Notes: generated by a model from the sequence alone, not told the origin. Counted from the stretch's first letter, positions 36,852 to 46,270 are shown. The stretch: DNA of 64,000 nt from Kordia aestuariivivens (GCF_014397005.1 NZ_JACGWS010000007.1:124001-188000); one strand, 5' to 3'. Numbers and translations are program-made.

Positions 36852-36854
36852 GTT

Positions 36855-37024
36855 TTGTCATTCCTGCGAAGGCAGGGATTTATTAAGGAATTCTTCAATT
36901 AAATTATTTTACTTTTTGCCACAAATTCACGAATTTTATTAGCTTGTTTAACGGCACGAGTTATAAAACTCGCGCTAGCAGTTGGTTTTACTTTATGTGA
37001 TGCTGAATCAAGTTCAACTTGACG
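36855..37024. repeat. Second copy of the paired dispersed palindromes
   Basis: TTCCTGC-gaag-GCAGGGA (36861-36878) and GAATCAAGTTCAACTTGAC (37005-37023) appear in the same order as at 887-960. They fill much of the 257-bp gap between truB and the thioredoxin-like gene. Confidence 0.6.
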
Positions 37025-37108
37025 CGATGTATAAAACAAAAAAAGGACTAAAACATCTTTCAATATTTCAATCCTTCACTTCGACAAACTCAGTGAACTA
37101 AAATCTGA

Positions 37109-37720
37109 TTACACAAGTTTTAGTAAATCACTGACGGTATTCTGTCCTTTATCTTTATTATACCAAACTTGCAAATCTTGCTTAAATTCTGGTGTTAACG
37201 TTCCGTGCTCGGCTTTGTAATCGTTCACCAGTTGTGTTGCTTTCGTTGGTCTTGGCCCCCAATTTCCGATGACATCTCCTGAAGCATTATCAATGGCAAT
37301 TAACTTCGGAATTGATTTTCCACCATTCGTTAAAAATTCGTTCATCAGAGCTTCATTTTCATCTCGCAATACGACTTTTAGCGTAATATTGTCGTTCAAT
37401 TCTGCCACTTTATTGATTACTGGCATCGTTTGCGCAGCATCGCCACACCAACTTTCTGTCAATATTAACCATGTAACATCGCCATTATACGATTTAATTT
37501 CTGCAATTGCTTCTTCGGTTAATTTTGTGGTTTTATCCAAACGTTTCATCCGTCTGTCATTCAACATCGAATAATTAGACAACGCTTCTGTTTGTTCTTC
37601 GCCAGTTGATTTTCCTGCTGCTACTAAATCTTGAACTAAGGTTCTGTACGTTTGATATGAAGTTGCTTTCGCTAAACTTTCAGTAATAATATTTTTTATT
37701 GTGGTATCTGTTGTGATCAT
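37109..37720 (-). CDS. Thioredoxin-fold protein with a CGDA active-site variant
   Basis: A 203-residue protein of the thioredoxin family, with the active-site region TESWCGDAAQTMP (residues 89-101). The second redox cysteine of CxxC is replaced by Ala95, leaving Cys92 alone. The cis-proline lies in GGKSIPKLIAID (about 131-142). This variant is common in a flavobacterial subgroup and suggests a monothiol or non-redox role. It has no signal peptide, so it is cytosolic. Confidence 0.82.
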   Translation of the reverse strand: MITTDTTIKNIITESLAKATSYQTYRTLVQDLVAAGKSTGEEQTEALSNYSMLNDRRMKRLDKTTKLTEEAIAEIKSYNGDVTWLILTESWCGDAAQTMPVINKVAELNDNITLKVVLRDENEALMNEFLTNGGKSIPKLIAIDNASGDVIGNWGPRPTKATQLVNDYKAEHGTLTPEFKQDLQVWYNKDKGQNTVSDLLKLV

Positions 37721-37891
37721 TTTTAATAATTTTTAATAATTTTTACAAAAATTCAGTCGTAGTTTTATGAAAAACTTACGTTTATGATTTTCAAAGACCT
37801 ATTTTGTCGTTCTTATTTTGCTTCGTAAATTTACGAAACGATTCATAAACGTTGCATGATGTTTGTCATGAAATAATTTAAACTAAAAGAA

Positions 37892-38473
37892 ATGGAATTT
37901 TCAGAAAAAAGAAGGTGTACTTGGTGCGGAAACGATCCGTTGTATATGGCGTATCACGATGAAGAATGGGGCGTTCCTGTATATGATGATGAAACCTTGT
38001 TTGAGTTTTTAATTTTAGAGACGTTTCAAGCCGGTTTGAGTTGGATTACGATTCTGCGAAAGCGTGAAAATTTCCGAAAAGCATTTGACAATTTTGATTA
38101 TAAAAAGATTGCAAACTACGGAGAAGATAAATACGATCGTTTATTGCAAGATACTGGCATCATTCGAAATAAACTCAAAATAAAATCTGCCATTAGCAAC
38201 GCAAAAGCATTTATGGAATTGCAAGAGGAATTTGGAAGTTTTTCCAACTATATGTGGCAATTTGTAGATAGAAAACCAATTCAGAACGTGTTTAAAAAAA
38301 GCAAAGAAGTTCCTGCAACTACTGAACTGTCTGATACGCTGAGTAAAGATTTAAAGAAAAGAGGCTTTAAATTTGTGGGTTCTACCGTGATATATGCACA
38401 CATGCAAGCCACAGGAATGGTGAACGATCATACGACAGATTGCTTTCGATATGAAGAGATAAAAAACTTATAA
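37892..38473 (+). CDS. tag: DNA-3-methyladenine glycosylase I
   Basis: A 193-residue HhH-GPD-like repair enzyme that excises 3-methyladenine. The characteristic sequence RCTWCGNDPLYMAYHDEEWG (residues 7-26) includes zinc-binding Cys and the tryptophan pocket, then ETFQAGLSWITILRKR (about 48-63); the C-terminal HxH zinc ligands are in MVNDHTTDCFR. It is fused in transcription with a secreted protein gene by a TAATG overlap. Confidence 0.95.
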   Translation: MEFSEKRRCTWCGNDPLYMAYHDEEWGVPVYDDETLFEFLILETFQAGLSWITILRKRENFRKAFDNFDYKKIANYGEDKYDRLLQDTGIIRNKLKIKSAISNAKAFMELQEEFGSFSNYMWQFVDRKPIQNVFKKSKEVPATTELSDTLSKDLKKRGFKFVGSTVIYAHMQATGMVNDHTTDCFRYEEIKNL

Positions 38474-39033
38474 TGAAACACGTTTGTTTAATATTGTTTT
38501 TATGCGGTTCGTTGGTATGTACAGCGCAAAATTCTCATGCATACAAGAAAGAAGAACGCATTGAAAAGAAAGCATTTCCTAAGAATGCACTTGATTTATT
38601 AGACAAAACCTTGCCAAAGAAAATCAAAGAAGTAACGTATTACAAACTACAAGATAGCCTAAAAGTCAGCTACGAAGTCAAACTAAAATATAACGATCAA
38701 AAATATAGTATTGCGTTTGGTAAAAAAGGTGTTTTGAAAGATGCGGAAGTGATTATCCAGCAGAAATATATTACACCTAGAACACTAGAAAAGATAAAGA
38801 AATATCTATACAATACATATGCTTCATTTCGCATCAAAGAGATACAACGTCAATATCGAAATACAAAAGATAACACTGCTGAAGACGCTATAAAAGATGT
38901 ATTTTCAAATGATAAAAAACCTTCCTATTATTATGAAATTATCGCAGAAGTAAAAATTGAAAAGAAGCGTTACTTTATCGAAATTACATTTACAAAAGAG
39001 GGTGATTTTGAAGTGGAAAGAATTCTTAATTAA
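38473..39033 (+). CDS. Hypothetical secreted PepSY-like protein
   Basis: A 186-residue secreted protein with signal peptide (KHVCLILFLCGSLVCTAQ, residues 2-19). The mature part is lysine-rich and has the pattern of two tandem PepSY-like alpha/beta units (LPKKIKEVTYYKLQDSLKVSYEVKLKY..., then YYYEIIAEVKIEKKRYFIEITFTKEG). The start codon overlaps the tag stop (TAATG). Function unknown. Confidence 0.6.
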   Translation: MKHVCLILFLCGSLVCTAQNSHAYKKEERIEKKAFPKNALDLLDKTLPKKIKEVTYYKLQDSLKVSYEVKLKYNDQKYSIAFGKKGVLKDAEVIIQQKYITPRTLEKIKKYLYNTYASFRIKEIQRQYRNTKDNTAEDAIKDVFSNDKKPSYYYEIIAEVKIEKKRYFIEITFTKEGDFEVERILN

Positions 39034-39082
39034 AGTTCGTTTTGGACATCATTTATGAATTAAGCAATGAATTGAATGCTTT

Positions 39083-39712
39083 CTACAAATATGAAAGAAA
39101 CACTTCTCGCGGCACTTCATACGCGCCTAAACTCGCCAAATGATCGGTATGCATTTGACAATCGATGAGTTGACAACCATTTGCTTTTAATTTTTCTACT
39201 AAGTGAATAAAACCAAATTTACTCGCGTTGCTTTCCAGACTAAACATGCTTTCGCCACAAAAAACGTGTCCTAAATCAATTCCGTAAATTCCGCCCACCA
39301 ATTTTTCATCGCGCCAGACCTCAACAGAAATTGCATGACCCATTTTGTGAAGTTCTAGATATGCTTCTTCCATTTCTGACGTAATCCATGTATCATCTTG
39401 CCCAGGACGCTGGATGAGTGCACATGCTCGTATGACATGTTCAAAAGCAGTATTGTACGTAACTTTAAAAGTCTCACGGCGCAGCAATTGCTTCATGCTT
39501 TTTGACACTTTTAAATCTTCTGGAAATAAAACCATTCGCGGATCGGGCGACCACCAAATAATTGGTTCATCAGCGCTATACCAAGGGAAAATTCCGTTTT
39601 TGTACGCTAGTAATAATCGTTCTGGTTGTAAGTCGCCACCAAAAGCTAAGATTCCTTCCGGAGAAGTTTCTTCTACTGGAGGAAACACTATTTCATCTGT
39701 TAAAAGGTGCAT
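39083..39712 (-). CDS. aat: Leucyl/phenylalanyl-tRNA-protein transferase
   Basis: A 209-residue Aat enzyme that adds Leu or Phe to proteins bearing N-terminal Arg or Lys, marking them for ClpS/ClpAP degradation. Signature segments FPWYSADEPIIWWSPDPRMV (about residues 42-61), AYLELHKMGHAISVEVW and GGIYGIDLGHVFCGESMFS are present. It is alone on its strand and convergent with the secreted gene. Confidence 0.95.
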   Translation of the reverse strand: MHLLTDEIVFPPVEETSPEGILAFGGDLQPERLLLAYKNGIFPWYSADEPIIWWSPDPRMVLFPEDLKVSKSMKQLLRRETFKVTYNTAFEHVIRACALIQRPGQDDTWITSEMEEAYLELHKMGHAISVEVWRDEKLVGGIYGIDLGHVFCGESMFSLESNASKFGFIHLVEKLKANGCQLIDCQMHTDHLASLGAYEVPREVFLSYL

Positions 39713-39879
39713 TTATTTACTATTATCTTATCCATTCTTAGAGAAAAAGCAAACTTAATACTTTGATTTTTAGTATTTTTTCGCCAAATTTGTGTTTAAT
39801 CTTACTATATCTAAACGTTTATTTTCATCATTGCTTTTTGAATTAGTGTAGTAAAATTAAAGCCTAAAACCACAATATT

Positions 39880-39906
39880 AAGTCCCGTTTTTCGGGACTT
39901 TTTTTA
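39880..39906 (-). terminator. Terminator at the end of the fatty acid transporter gene
   Basis: AAGTCCCG-tttt-CGGGACTT overlaps the stop codon of the transporter gene. The T-run is stronger on the plus strand, so it may act in both directions. Confidence 0.65.
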
Positions 39907-41295
39907 TAGCAATAACAAGCCTAAAATATATACTGCCGAACCAACCAACATTAATATAATAGTGTATGGTAATATTTCTTTTGCTTTTAATTTTGTAATG
40001 CCTAAAAGTGGTAATGCCCAAAATGGTTGTAACATATTGGTGATTTGATCTCCATACGCCAACGCCATGACAGCTTTTTGCAACGGAACACCTAATTCTA
40101 ATGCTGATTTTATGACAATAGGACCTTGTACTGCCCATTGTCCGCCGCCACTTGGTACAAATATATTGACCAATCCTGCACTTAAAAAGGTAAAGATTGG
40201 CAAGGTTGTTTCGGTAGCAACCGACACAAAACTATCTGAAATCATTCCGACCATTCCAGAACTTTTCATGATGCCCATAATTCCAAAATACAACGGAAAT
40301 TGAATTAAAATTCCTGAAGTTCCTTTGATAGCTTCTTCCACAGCATTTAAGAAACTTTTAAAATTTCCATGCAATACGATTGCCAAACCTAACATAAAAA
40401 AGTTAAGCATATTGGGTGATATTTTCAGTTGCGAAAGCGAACTCAAATTTCCAGAATATTGAATGAAAAATGTACCCAATATCAAAACACCAAATACAAT
40501 AGCAAACCAAGGAGAATAATCGAGTTTTTCTGCGCCTTCAAGGTCTTCTTTTGCTGTTGTATCAAATTGATATTTTGGTAAGTTTAACTGTGTTGGTTTT
40601 GCTTTTTTTGAAAGGATGCTTAATACAAAAGGAATTAGCACTAATAAGATTCCGAAGAGTAGTAAATTCCACCAACTAAATATCGTACTACTTGACGTGA
40701 TGACTTCTGGTAGTTTTCCAAACATATCTACATCTAAAACACCATTCATCATTTCGATTAAATGTCCTTCTTCGGCTACTTTTGAAGGCGCTGAACCACT
40801 AATTCCGCCATGCCAAACCATTAAACCTACATACCCAGCTGCACCAACTAACGGATAGTTAATTGGAATTTGGTTTGCTTGTGCATGTTCGCCAACTTTC
40901 CGCGCTAAAATGGCTCCGAATATTAAACCCAATCCCCAATTGAAAAACGCAACTAACATCGTTGTCACGCTGACTAAAATTACAGCGTTCGTTGTGTTTG
41001 TAACTGATTTTGTAATGGTTAAAATGATTGAATTTATAGGTTTACTCAACACCAATACATGTCCTAAAACTAGAATCAGCATCATTTGGTAAGCAAATAC
41101 TAACAGACTCGAATTCCAAATTCCATCTTCCCAATAGGATAACACTTTCGTGAAATAATGCACGCTATTTTGTGTCGCTGGTTTGGTAAAAATCGTAGCC
41201 ATTGCAATGGTGATCAATGTTAACAATACAGCAATTGTAAACGGAGAAGGCAAATAACGCTTGAATAGCGTTTCGATGGCTTTGGTAATTCGCAT
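39904..41295 (-). CDS. Short-chain fatty acid transporter (AtoE family)
   Basis: A 463-residue inner-membrane transporter with about 12 helices. The family marks are the N-terminal YLPSPFTIAVLLTLI, GLGLIFGAILARKVG, WHGGISGSAPSKVA, FVPSGGGQWAVQGPI and YGDQITNMLQPFWALPLLGI. It imports butyrate, acetoacetate or similar acids by proton symport. It is monocistronic; a terminator overlaps its stop codon. Confidence 0.9.
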   Translation of the reverse strand: MRITKAIETLFKRYLPSPFTIAVLLTLITIAMATIFTKPATQNSVHYFTKVLSYWEDGIWNSSLLVFAYQMMLILVLGHVLVLSKPINSIILTITKSVTNTTNAVILVSVTTMLVAFFNWGLGLIFGAILARKVGEHAQANQIPINYPLVGAAGYVGLMVWHGGISGSAPSKVAEEGHLIEMMNGVLDVDMFGKLPEVITSSSTIFSWWNLLLFGILLVLIPFVLSILSKKAKPTQLNLPKYQFDTTAKEDLEGAEKLDYSPWFAIVFGVLILGTFFIQYSGNLSSLSQLKISPNMLNFFMLGLAIVLHGNFKSFLNAVEEAIKGTSGILIQFPLYFGIMGIMKSSGMVGMISDSFVSVATETTLPIFTFLSAGLVNIFVPSGGGQWAVQGPIVIKSALELGVPLQKAVMALAYGDQITNMLQPFWALPLLGITKLKAKEILPYTIILMLVGSAVYILGLLLL

Positions 41296-41340
41296 GGATT
41301 GATTTTTGTGTGAATTTACAAAATTATGATATACTATTTA

Positions 41341-41392
41341 GATCGCTTCGCTTTTAGACTCGTTCCCGCGTAGGCGGGAATCTGTTAGACTT
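41341..41392. repeat. Dispersed repeat with TTCCCGC/GCGGGAA palindrome, copy 2
   Basis: GCTTCGCTTTTAGACTCG followed by TTCCCGC-gtag-GCGGGAA (41363-41380). It matches 44335-44372 and the reverse of 15183-15205. It lies in the 326-bp gap 41296-41621, which otherwise holds only a terminator. Confidence 0.7.
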
Positions 41393-41516
41393 CTTTGATT
41401 TGTCATTACGAGGAAGCATGATGAAGTAATCTTTTTGTAATCATACTCAACATAGTTTTTGAAACGAACAGATTACCACAAGTGATTTTCGTTAGAAATT
41501 AAATAATTGAAAACTA

Positions 41517-41548
41517 AAAAACCTCATAACAAGTTGCTATGAGGTTTT
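41517..41548 (-). terminator. Terminator after the DUF3127 gene
   Basis: AAAACCTCATA-acaagttgc-TATGAGGTTTT, perfect arms. Confidence 0.8.
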
Positions 41549-41621
41549 GAGTATTTTAAATGCGCTAAACTAAGCTCGATGTAACAAGCTCAGTATAAAA
41601 CATTTTCTGTCTTAATTTCTC

Positions 41622-41996
41622 TTAGAAAGGTAAATCGTCGTGATCTTCTTCTTTGAAATCGCTTGCTGGCTCAAAAGCATCTGCTGGTGGCACTGGCGGC
41701 ATTCCTGCGGCATTTTCTTGTTGCGCAGCTTCAATTCTCCAACCTTGAATAGAGTTGAAATATTTTGTTTCTCCTTGCGGGTTTACCCATTCTCTACCAC
41801 GTAAGTTGATGCTGATTTTTACAGCCTGTCCAACTTGAAAGTTGTTTAACAAATCTGTTTTATCTTGTACAAATTCCACCATAATATGTTGTGGATATTG
41901 TTCTTCTGTTGTTACCACAACTTCACGTTTTCTAAACCCATTGTTTCCAAATGTCTGAGTTTCTCCGACCATTTTTATTTTTCCTTGTACTTCCAT
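41622..41996 (-). CDS. DUF3127 (SSB-like OB-fold) protein
   Basis: A 124-residue protein with an OB-fold DUF3127 domain (residues 1-85; MVGETQTFGNNGFRKREVVV, VGQAVKISINLRGREW) followed by a proline- and acid-rich tail ending EEDHDDLPF. That acidic tip is the same type as the SSB protein C-terminus, which recruits partner proteins, so a ssDNA-linked role is plausible. It lies six bases downstream of the flavin reductase gene. Confidence 0.85.
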   Translation of the reverse strand: MEVQGKIKMVGETQTFGNNGFRKREVVVTTEEQYPQHIMVEFVQDKTDLLNNFQVGQAVKISINLRGREWVNPQGETKYFNSIQGWRIEAAQQENAAGMPPVPPADAFEPASDFKEEDHDDLPF

Positions 41997-42002
41997 CGTT
42001 AT

Positions 42003-42863
42003 TTATTTTACTAATAATATTTTCCAAGCAGTCATAACTTCTCCTTTTGCAAGGAATTCTTGTGCTACTTTATGATTTGTTTCTTTGTTTTCTGAGATTG
42101 AAATTTCAGTTGTATTTTTAAATTCTTGAATGTCTTCTGATGAAGGCAATTGCTCCACATTTCCTAGAATTCCAAGATCATTTCCTGTTAATATATTACT
42201 TGTACGAATGTCTTCTGGAATTTGATCAACGCCAATTCCTAAAGTAGCAATTGGTTTTGGAATTTCAAAAAATCCGTCACGTGCTCTGCTGTAAAAACTT
42301 CCGCCTGCTCTGGCAACCAAATCAATTTTATAATGATCAATTGTTCCGCGATCATTTAAAATAGCTTCATTAATGTGTAATTTAACAACTTCACATATAA
42401 TTAAGTTTCCTGCGCCACCTTCATTTCCTAAAGATACAATTTCGTTTACTTTACATTCAAATTGCACTGGCGATTCTGCTACGCGAAATGGTTTTACTTT
42501 GTCAGAAGGCAACATTGTTAACCCTGCTTTTTCAAACTCGTTTACACCTTCTGCATATTCTGTACTACTGAGCGACATTTGCTGTACAATGGCATGATTT
42601 ACCACGTTAATTACAACTTCTTTCGTAGCAATTGCATTTTCAAGCGTATGCTTTGTCGTATTATCACGAACTCTTCGCGCTGGCGAAAATATCATGATTG
42701 GTGGATTGGCACTAAATACATTAAAAAAGCTATACGGTGACAGATTCGGATTTCCTTCAGCATCCACCGTACTTGCAAACGCAATCGGTCTTGGCGCTAC
42801 TGCGCCTAGCAAATATCCGTGCAATTTAGAAGTAGGAATGTCTTTAGGATCTATCGATACCAT
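42003..42863 (-). CDS. Flavin reductase family protein
   Basis: A 286-residue FMN-binding split-barrel protein (DIM6/NTAB type). Key region: GAVAPRPIAFASTVDAEGNPNLSPYSFFNVFSANPP... (about residues 19-55), which holds the flavin phosphate and ring contacts; then FECKVNEIVSLGNEGG. The usual length is about 200 residues, so the last 80 (after about 205) form an added C-terminal part found in the Bacteroidota subgroup. It is paired with DUF3127 on the same strand. Confidence 0.88.
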   Translation of the reverse strand: MVSIDPKDIPTSKLHGYLLGAVAPRPIAFASTVDAEGNPNLSPYSFFNVFSANPPIMIFSPARRVRDNTTKHTLENAIATKEVVINVVNHAIVQQMSLSSTEYAEGVNEFEKAGLTMLPSDKVKPFRVAESPVQFECKVNEIVSLGNEGGAGNLIICEVVKLHINEAILNDRGTIDHYKIDLVARAGGSFYSRARDGFFEIPKPIATLGIGVDQIPEDIRTSNILTGNDLGILGNVEQLPSSEDIQEFKNTTEISISENKETNHKVAQEFLAKGEVMTAWKILLVK

Positions 42864-43155
42864 TTTTACTGTTTTTTAGTGGCACAAAATTAGTGTAAAA
42901 AAGCGGAGCAAGCAAGTATATTTATTAACGTCATTATTACGTCAAAACTTACATTTAAAGTTGTTTAAACGAGTTGATTAAAGTATGCTATATGTCAAGC
43001 TAAACCATGTGCTGAACTTAATTCAGTATTGATTCAACTTCTCATCATCATAAGTATGTTTTTGCAGAACTTTATTACCAATTCTTTTTACATCTTTTCG
43101 TTTACACAATAAAAACACAAGTTTTCGTTTATCTTAGTGTTTTCAAAGTGTTTTT

Positions 43156-44325
43156 ATGATTATAAAAAATAAACCAGTACTGATTCGTCGAATACTTATT
43201 GTAGCTTCTTTTGCTATTGTTTCTGGTATTTTATGGAATACCTATATTTTCTTTCAAGAGTTTAAACAAGAAGAACGTGCCAAAATGGAGGTTTATGCTG
43301 AAGCCGTTGTTGAAGTGAATCAAAATTCTTTGAAAGATGATTTAAGCAATTTATCTCTAAAGATTTTAAGTAGTAATACTTCTAACCCTAGAATATTTGT
43401 CACTATTGATAAGGTCATGGAAGCTCAAAACATGAACGAAGAAAAAATAAAAGACTCTCTTTATTTACAAAAAAAAGTGCTTCAATTTTCAAAAGAAAAT
43501 ATCCCAATAAATATCTCTTATTTTGATGAAAGCTTAAATAAACAAGTTAAAGTCGGAACTCTTTACTATGGGAACTCTACAGTCTTAAACAAACTCAAGT
43601 ATTATCCGCTTGCTTTGTTGTTGATTATTGTGTTGTTTGGCGCTGTTGCCTATTTCTTTTTTAGTGCTTCAAAAGCGTCCGAACAGAATAAGTTATGGGC
43701 AGGAATGGCAAAAGAAACCGCGCATCAAATTGGCACGCCGTTATCTTCTTTAGTAGGTTGGGCGGAGATTTTAAAGACTGAAAATGTTGATCCGCAATAT
43801 GTCATCGAGATTGAAAAAGATATTGATCGCTTGCAAACGATTACCGAACGTTTTTCCAAAATTGGTTCTATTCCAACTTTAGAACGCTTGGATATTGTAC
43901 AGGAAACGAAAGATTCTTACGACTATTTGTTAACGCGCTCTTCAAAGTTAGTCAACTTTACGTTTGAAGCACCTGAAACACCTATTTACGCCGAAATTAA
44001 TATGCAATTGTACAGTTGGACGATTGAAAATATGGTGAAAAACGCCATTGACGCGATGAAAGGAAAAGGCGCACTGAAACTGGAAATTATTCCTTCGGAT
44101 ACGTTTGTGAAGATTTTAATTACGGATAACGGAAAAGGAATTCCGAAAAGGAATTTTAAAAAGGTTTTTCAACCTGGATTTACAAGCAAAAAACGTGGTT
44201 GGGGATTGGGCTTATCACTTGCAAAACGTATTGTAGAGAATTATCACAACGGGAAAATTAAAGTATTAAAATCTGAACTTGGTAAAGGAACGACGATGCA
44301 GATTTCGTTGAAAACGGTGGTTTAG
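43156..44325 (+). CDS. Orphan membrane sensor histidine kinase
   Basis: A 389-residue kinase with two helices (about residues 13-34 and 150-170) enclosing a 115-residue periplasmic domain with no recognisable fold. HisKA has the phosphoacceptor in AHQIGTPLSSL (His190). The ATP-binding domain carries MVKNAIDAMKGKG, DNGKGIPKRNFKKVF, FTSKKRGWGLGLSLAKRIV. No response regulator gene is adjacent. The HQIGTPLSS H-box is common in flavobacterial orphan kinases. Confidence 0.88.
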   Translation: MIIKNKPVLIRRILIVASFAIVSGILWNTYIFFQEFKQEERAKMEVYAEAVVEVNQNSLKDDLSNLSLKILSSNTSNPRIFVTIDKVMEAQNMNEEKIKDSLYLQKKVLQFSKENIPINISYFDESLNKQVKVGTLYYGNSTVLNKLKYYPLALLLIIVLFGAVAYFFFSASKASEQNKLWAGMAKETAHQIGTPLSSLVGWAEILKTENVDPQYVIEIEKDIDRLQTITERFSKIGSIPTLERLDIVQETKDSYDYLLTRSSKLVNFTFEAPETPIYAEINMQLYSWTIENMVKNAIDAMKGKGALKLEIIPSDTFVKILITDNGKGIPKRNFKKVFQPGFTSKKRGWGLGLSLAKRIVENYHNGKIKVLKSELGKGTTMQISLKTVV

Positions 44326-44334
44326 TTTGGACGC

Positions 44335-44493
44335 GCTTCGCTTTTGCGACTCGTTCCCACGTAGGCGGGAATCTTTTGGTATCGCTTTGCTCTTAGACTG
44401 CTTCGCTCTTGGATTGTTGGATACGCTTCGCTTTTAGCTTTTACATTTTAGAATCAATGCTTCAAAGTATTCTCGACTGCGCTCGAATTGACA
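44335..44493. repeat. Dispersed repeat cluster after the orphan kinase
   Basis: TTCCCAC-gtag-GCGGGAA (44354-44371) with GCTTCGCT-type flanks, followed by several CTTCGCT motifs and TTCTCGACTGCGCTCGAATTG (44470-44489), a truncated relative of the TCTCGATAC family. No gene. Confidence 0.6.
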
Positions 44494-44532
44494 TTTGACG
44501 AACTTATAAACTCTCAACTCATAAACTACAAA

Positions 44533-44928
44533 CTACAATTCTGCTTGAATTTTAGCCACTACTTCTTCAAATGCTTCTGGTGTTAATTGTGCTTTGTTTC
44601 TAAAGTTCATGCTTTCCATATTTTGTAATGGAATTAAATGCACATGCGCATGTGGAACTTCCAAACCAATAACTGTCATTCCAACACGCTGACACGGAAT
44701 GGCTTTTTCAATAGCGATGGCAACTTTTCGCGAAAAACGCATTAAACCTATATATGCTTCTTCTGACAAATCGAAAATTTTATCAACTTCTTCTTTAGGA
44801 ATACACAATGTGTGTCCCACAGCATTTGGATTGATATCTAAAAACGCATAGTAGTGCTCGTCTTCTGTAATTTTGTACGATGGGATTTCTCCGTTGACTA
44901 TTTTGGTAAAAATAGAAGCCATGGGCAT
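44533..44928 (-). CDS. HIT family protein
   Basis: A 131-residue histidine-triad hydrolase. The active site is HAHVHLIPL (about residues 95-103), with upstream VGHTLCIPKEEVDKIFDL. Such proteins cleave adenosine phosphoramidates or related nucleotides. The gene follows greA by about 100 bp with a hairpin in between. Confidence 0.93.
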   Translation of the reverse strand: MPMASIFTKIVNGEIPSYKITEDEHYYAFLDINPNAVGHTLCIPKEEVDKIFDLSEEAYIGLMRFSRKVAIAIEKAIPCQRVGMTVIGLEVPHAHVHLIPLQNMESMNFRNKAQLTPEAFEEVVAKIQAEL

Positions 44929-44976
44929 TTGGTTTGTATTGTTTGTAAGATAAAAAAGTTCTTGCTTATAAATGTA

Positions 44977-45012
44977 AAAAAATCCTTTTTTAACAAGTAA
45001 GAAAGGATTTTT
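44977..45012 (-). terminator. Terminator after greA
   Basis: AAAAATCCTTT and AAAGGATTTTT arms around a loop of about 12 bases, between greA and the HIT gene. Confidence 0.7.
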
Positions 45013-45034
45013 CTGTGCATATTTTATGTCGTTG

Positions 45035-45511
45035 CTAGCCTCGAGTAATTTCTAAGACTTTAAATTTCATCGTTCCATTTGGCACTTGCACTTCTGCAAT
45101 TTCACCAACCGATTTCCCAAGCAATCCTTTTCCAATTGGAGAGGTTACTGAAATTTTTCCTGCAGCTAAGTCTGCTTCGCTTTCTGCCACCAATGTATAC
45201 TTTACCTCCATTCCATTGGTTGTGTTTTTCATACGAACCGTAGAAAGCACCAATACTTTTGAGGTATCTAACTGACTTTCGTCAATGACACGAGCGGTAG
45301 ATAATACTTCTTCCATTTTTGAGATTCTCATTTCTAATAAGCCTTGTGCTTCTTTGGCTGCATCGTACTCTGCATTTTCACTTAAATCTCCTTTATCTCT
45401 AGCTTCTGCAATGGCTTGAGAAGCTTTGAATCGTTCTACATTTTTTAACTGATCTAATTCGTCTCTTAACTTTTTTAGTCCTTCTGCTGTATAATAAGAT
45501 ACTTTACTCAT
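45035..45511 (-). CDS. greA: Transcription elongation factor GreA
   Basis: A 158-residue GreA, which rescues backtracked RNA polymerase. The N-terminal coiled coil (GLKKLRDELDQLKN ... AIAEARDKGDLSENAEYDAAKE) carries the acidic tip DLSENAEYD, and the C-terminal FKBP-like domain has SPIGKGLLGKSVGEIAEVQVP. Length and motifs are standard. Confidence 0.96.
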   Translation of the reverse strand: MSKVSYYTAEGLKKLRDELDQLKNVERFKASQAIAEARDKGDLSENAEYDAAKEAQGLLEMRISKMEEVLSTARVIDESQLDTSKVLVLSTVRMKNTTNGMEVKYTLVAESEADLAAGKISVTSPIGKGLLGKSVGEIAEVQVPNGTMKFKVLEITRG

Positions 45512-45708
45512 AATTTCTTCGTTTTCTATCTATTGATATGTGTCTTCATTGCCTAATATAAATAGATATTATACTATATAACGCAAGAAATCCCATCGGA
45601 TACGGGATTTGTTATACAAATATAGCAAAATATTTAAAGTGGCTACCGATGATACTTTTTAAAAAAATGATTTTGCGTACATTGCAAAACTTAATGTAAC
45701 AATTATTT

Positions 45709-46152
45709 ATGAAACGATTTCTGATTTTATGTTGTGCCGTTGTGTGCTTATTTTCATGTAACTCTGATGATGGCGGAAATAATAACAACCCATATATACC
45801 AAATGCATTGGTTCAATTTCAAATTGATTTAGATTTTCCATTGTATGATAATTTACGATTTGCAGGCGGTTCTATTTTTATTCCAAACGGCGGTGGCGTA
45901 CGTGGTTTTTTCGTGTTTAACTTATCGGGAGATCAGTTTTTAGCATGGGAAGCTAGTTGTCCTAATCATATTCCAAGTAATTGTTCTACAATGACAATTG
46001 TAGGTGTCTTGGCAACATGTGCTTGTGAAGATTATGAATATAGTTTGGCAAATGGTCAATTATTGAATCCTGTTGAAGGCAGCGATACTTTTCCTATGGT
46101 TAATTATCGTATTTCTAAATCAGGTGATGTGTTGACAATTTCGAATAATTGA
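45709..46152 (+). CDS. Hypothetical lipoprotein, Rieske-like fold possible
   Basis: A 147-residue lipoprotein (lipobox LFSC, residues 14-17, followed by NSDDGGNNNNP linker). The mature domain has clustered cysteines in SCPNHIPSNCSTM and TCACEDYEYSLANGQLLNP, which look like a degenerate Rieske arrangement (CPH..., CxC..F...G). True [2Fe-2S] ligands are not complete. It precedes a strong terminator shared with the thiamine receptor. Confidence 0.6.
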   Translation: MKRFLILCCAVVCLFSCNSDDGGNNNNPYIPNALVQFQIDLDFPLYDNLRFAGGSIFIPNGGGVRGFFVFNLSGDQFLAWEASCPNHIPSNCSTMTIVGVLATCACEDYEYSLANGQLLNPVEGSDTFPMVNYRISKSGDVLTISNN

Positions 46153-46240
46153 TCAGCTTTTAGCGATTAGCTCTTGGCTTCTAGTAATTTATTAGACTTA
46201 TATATACTGCTAAACTTATAAACTTTTTAAACAATAAACT

Positions 46241-46270
46241 AAAAAAGCGACTTTTTCAAGTCGCTTTTTT
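46241..46270. terminator. Bidirectional terminator
   Basis: AAAAAAGCGACTT-tttc-AAGTCGCTTTTTT between convergent genes. Confidence 0.9.

Noticed and set aside
45588-45610. Terminator AAATCCC...GGGATTT upstream of greA
   Set aside because: It lies between divergent genes where no transcript ends; probably another dispersed palindrome.
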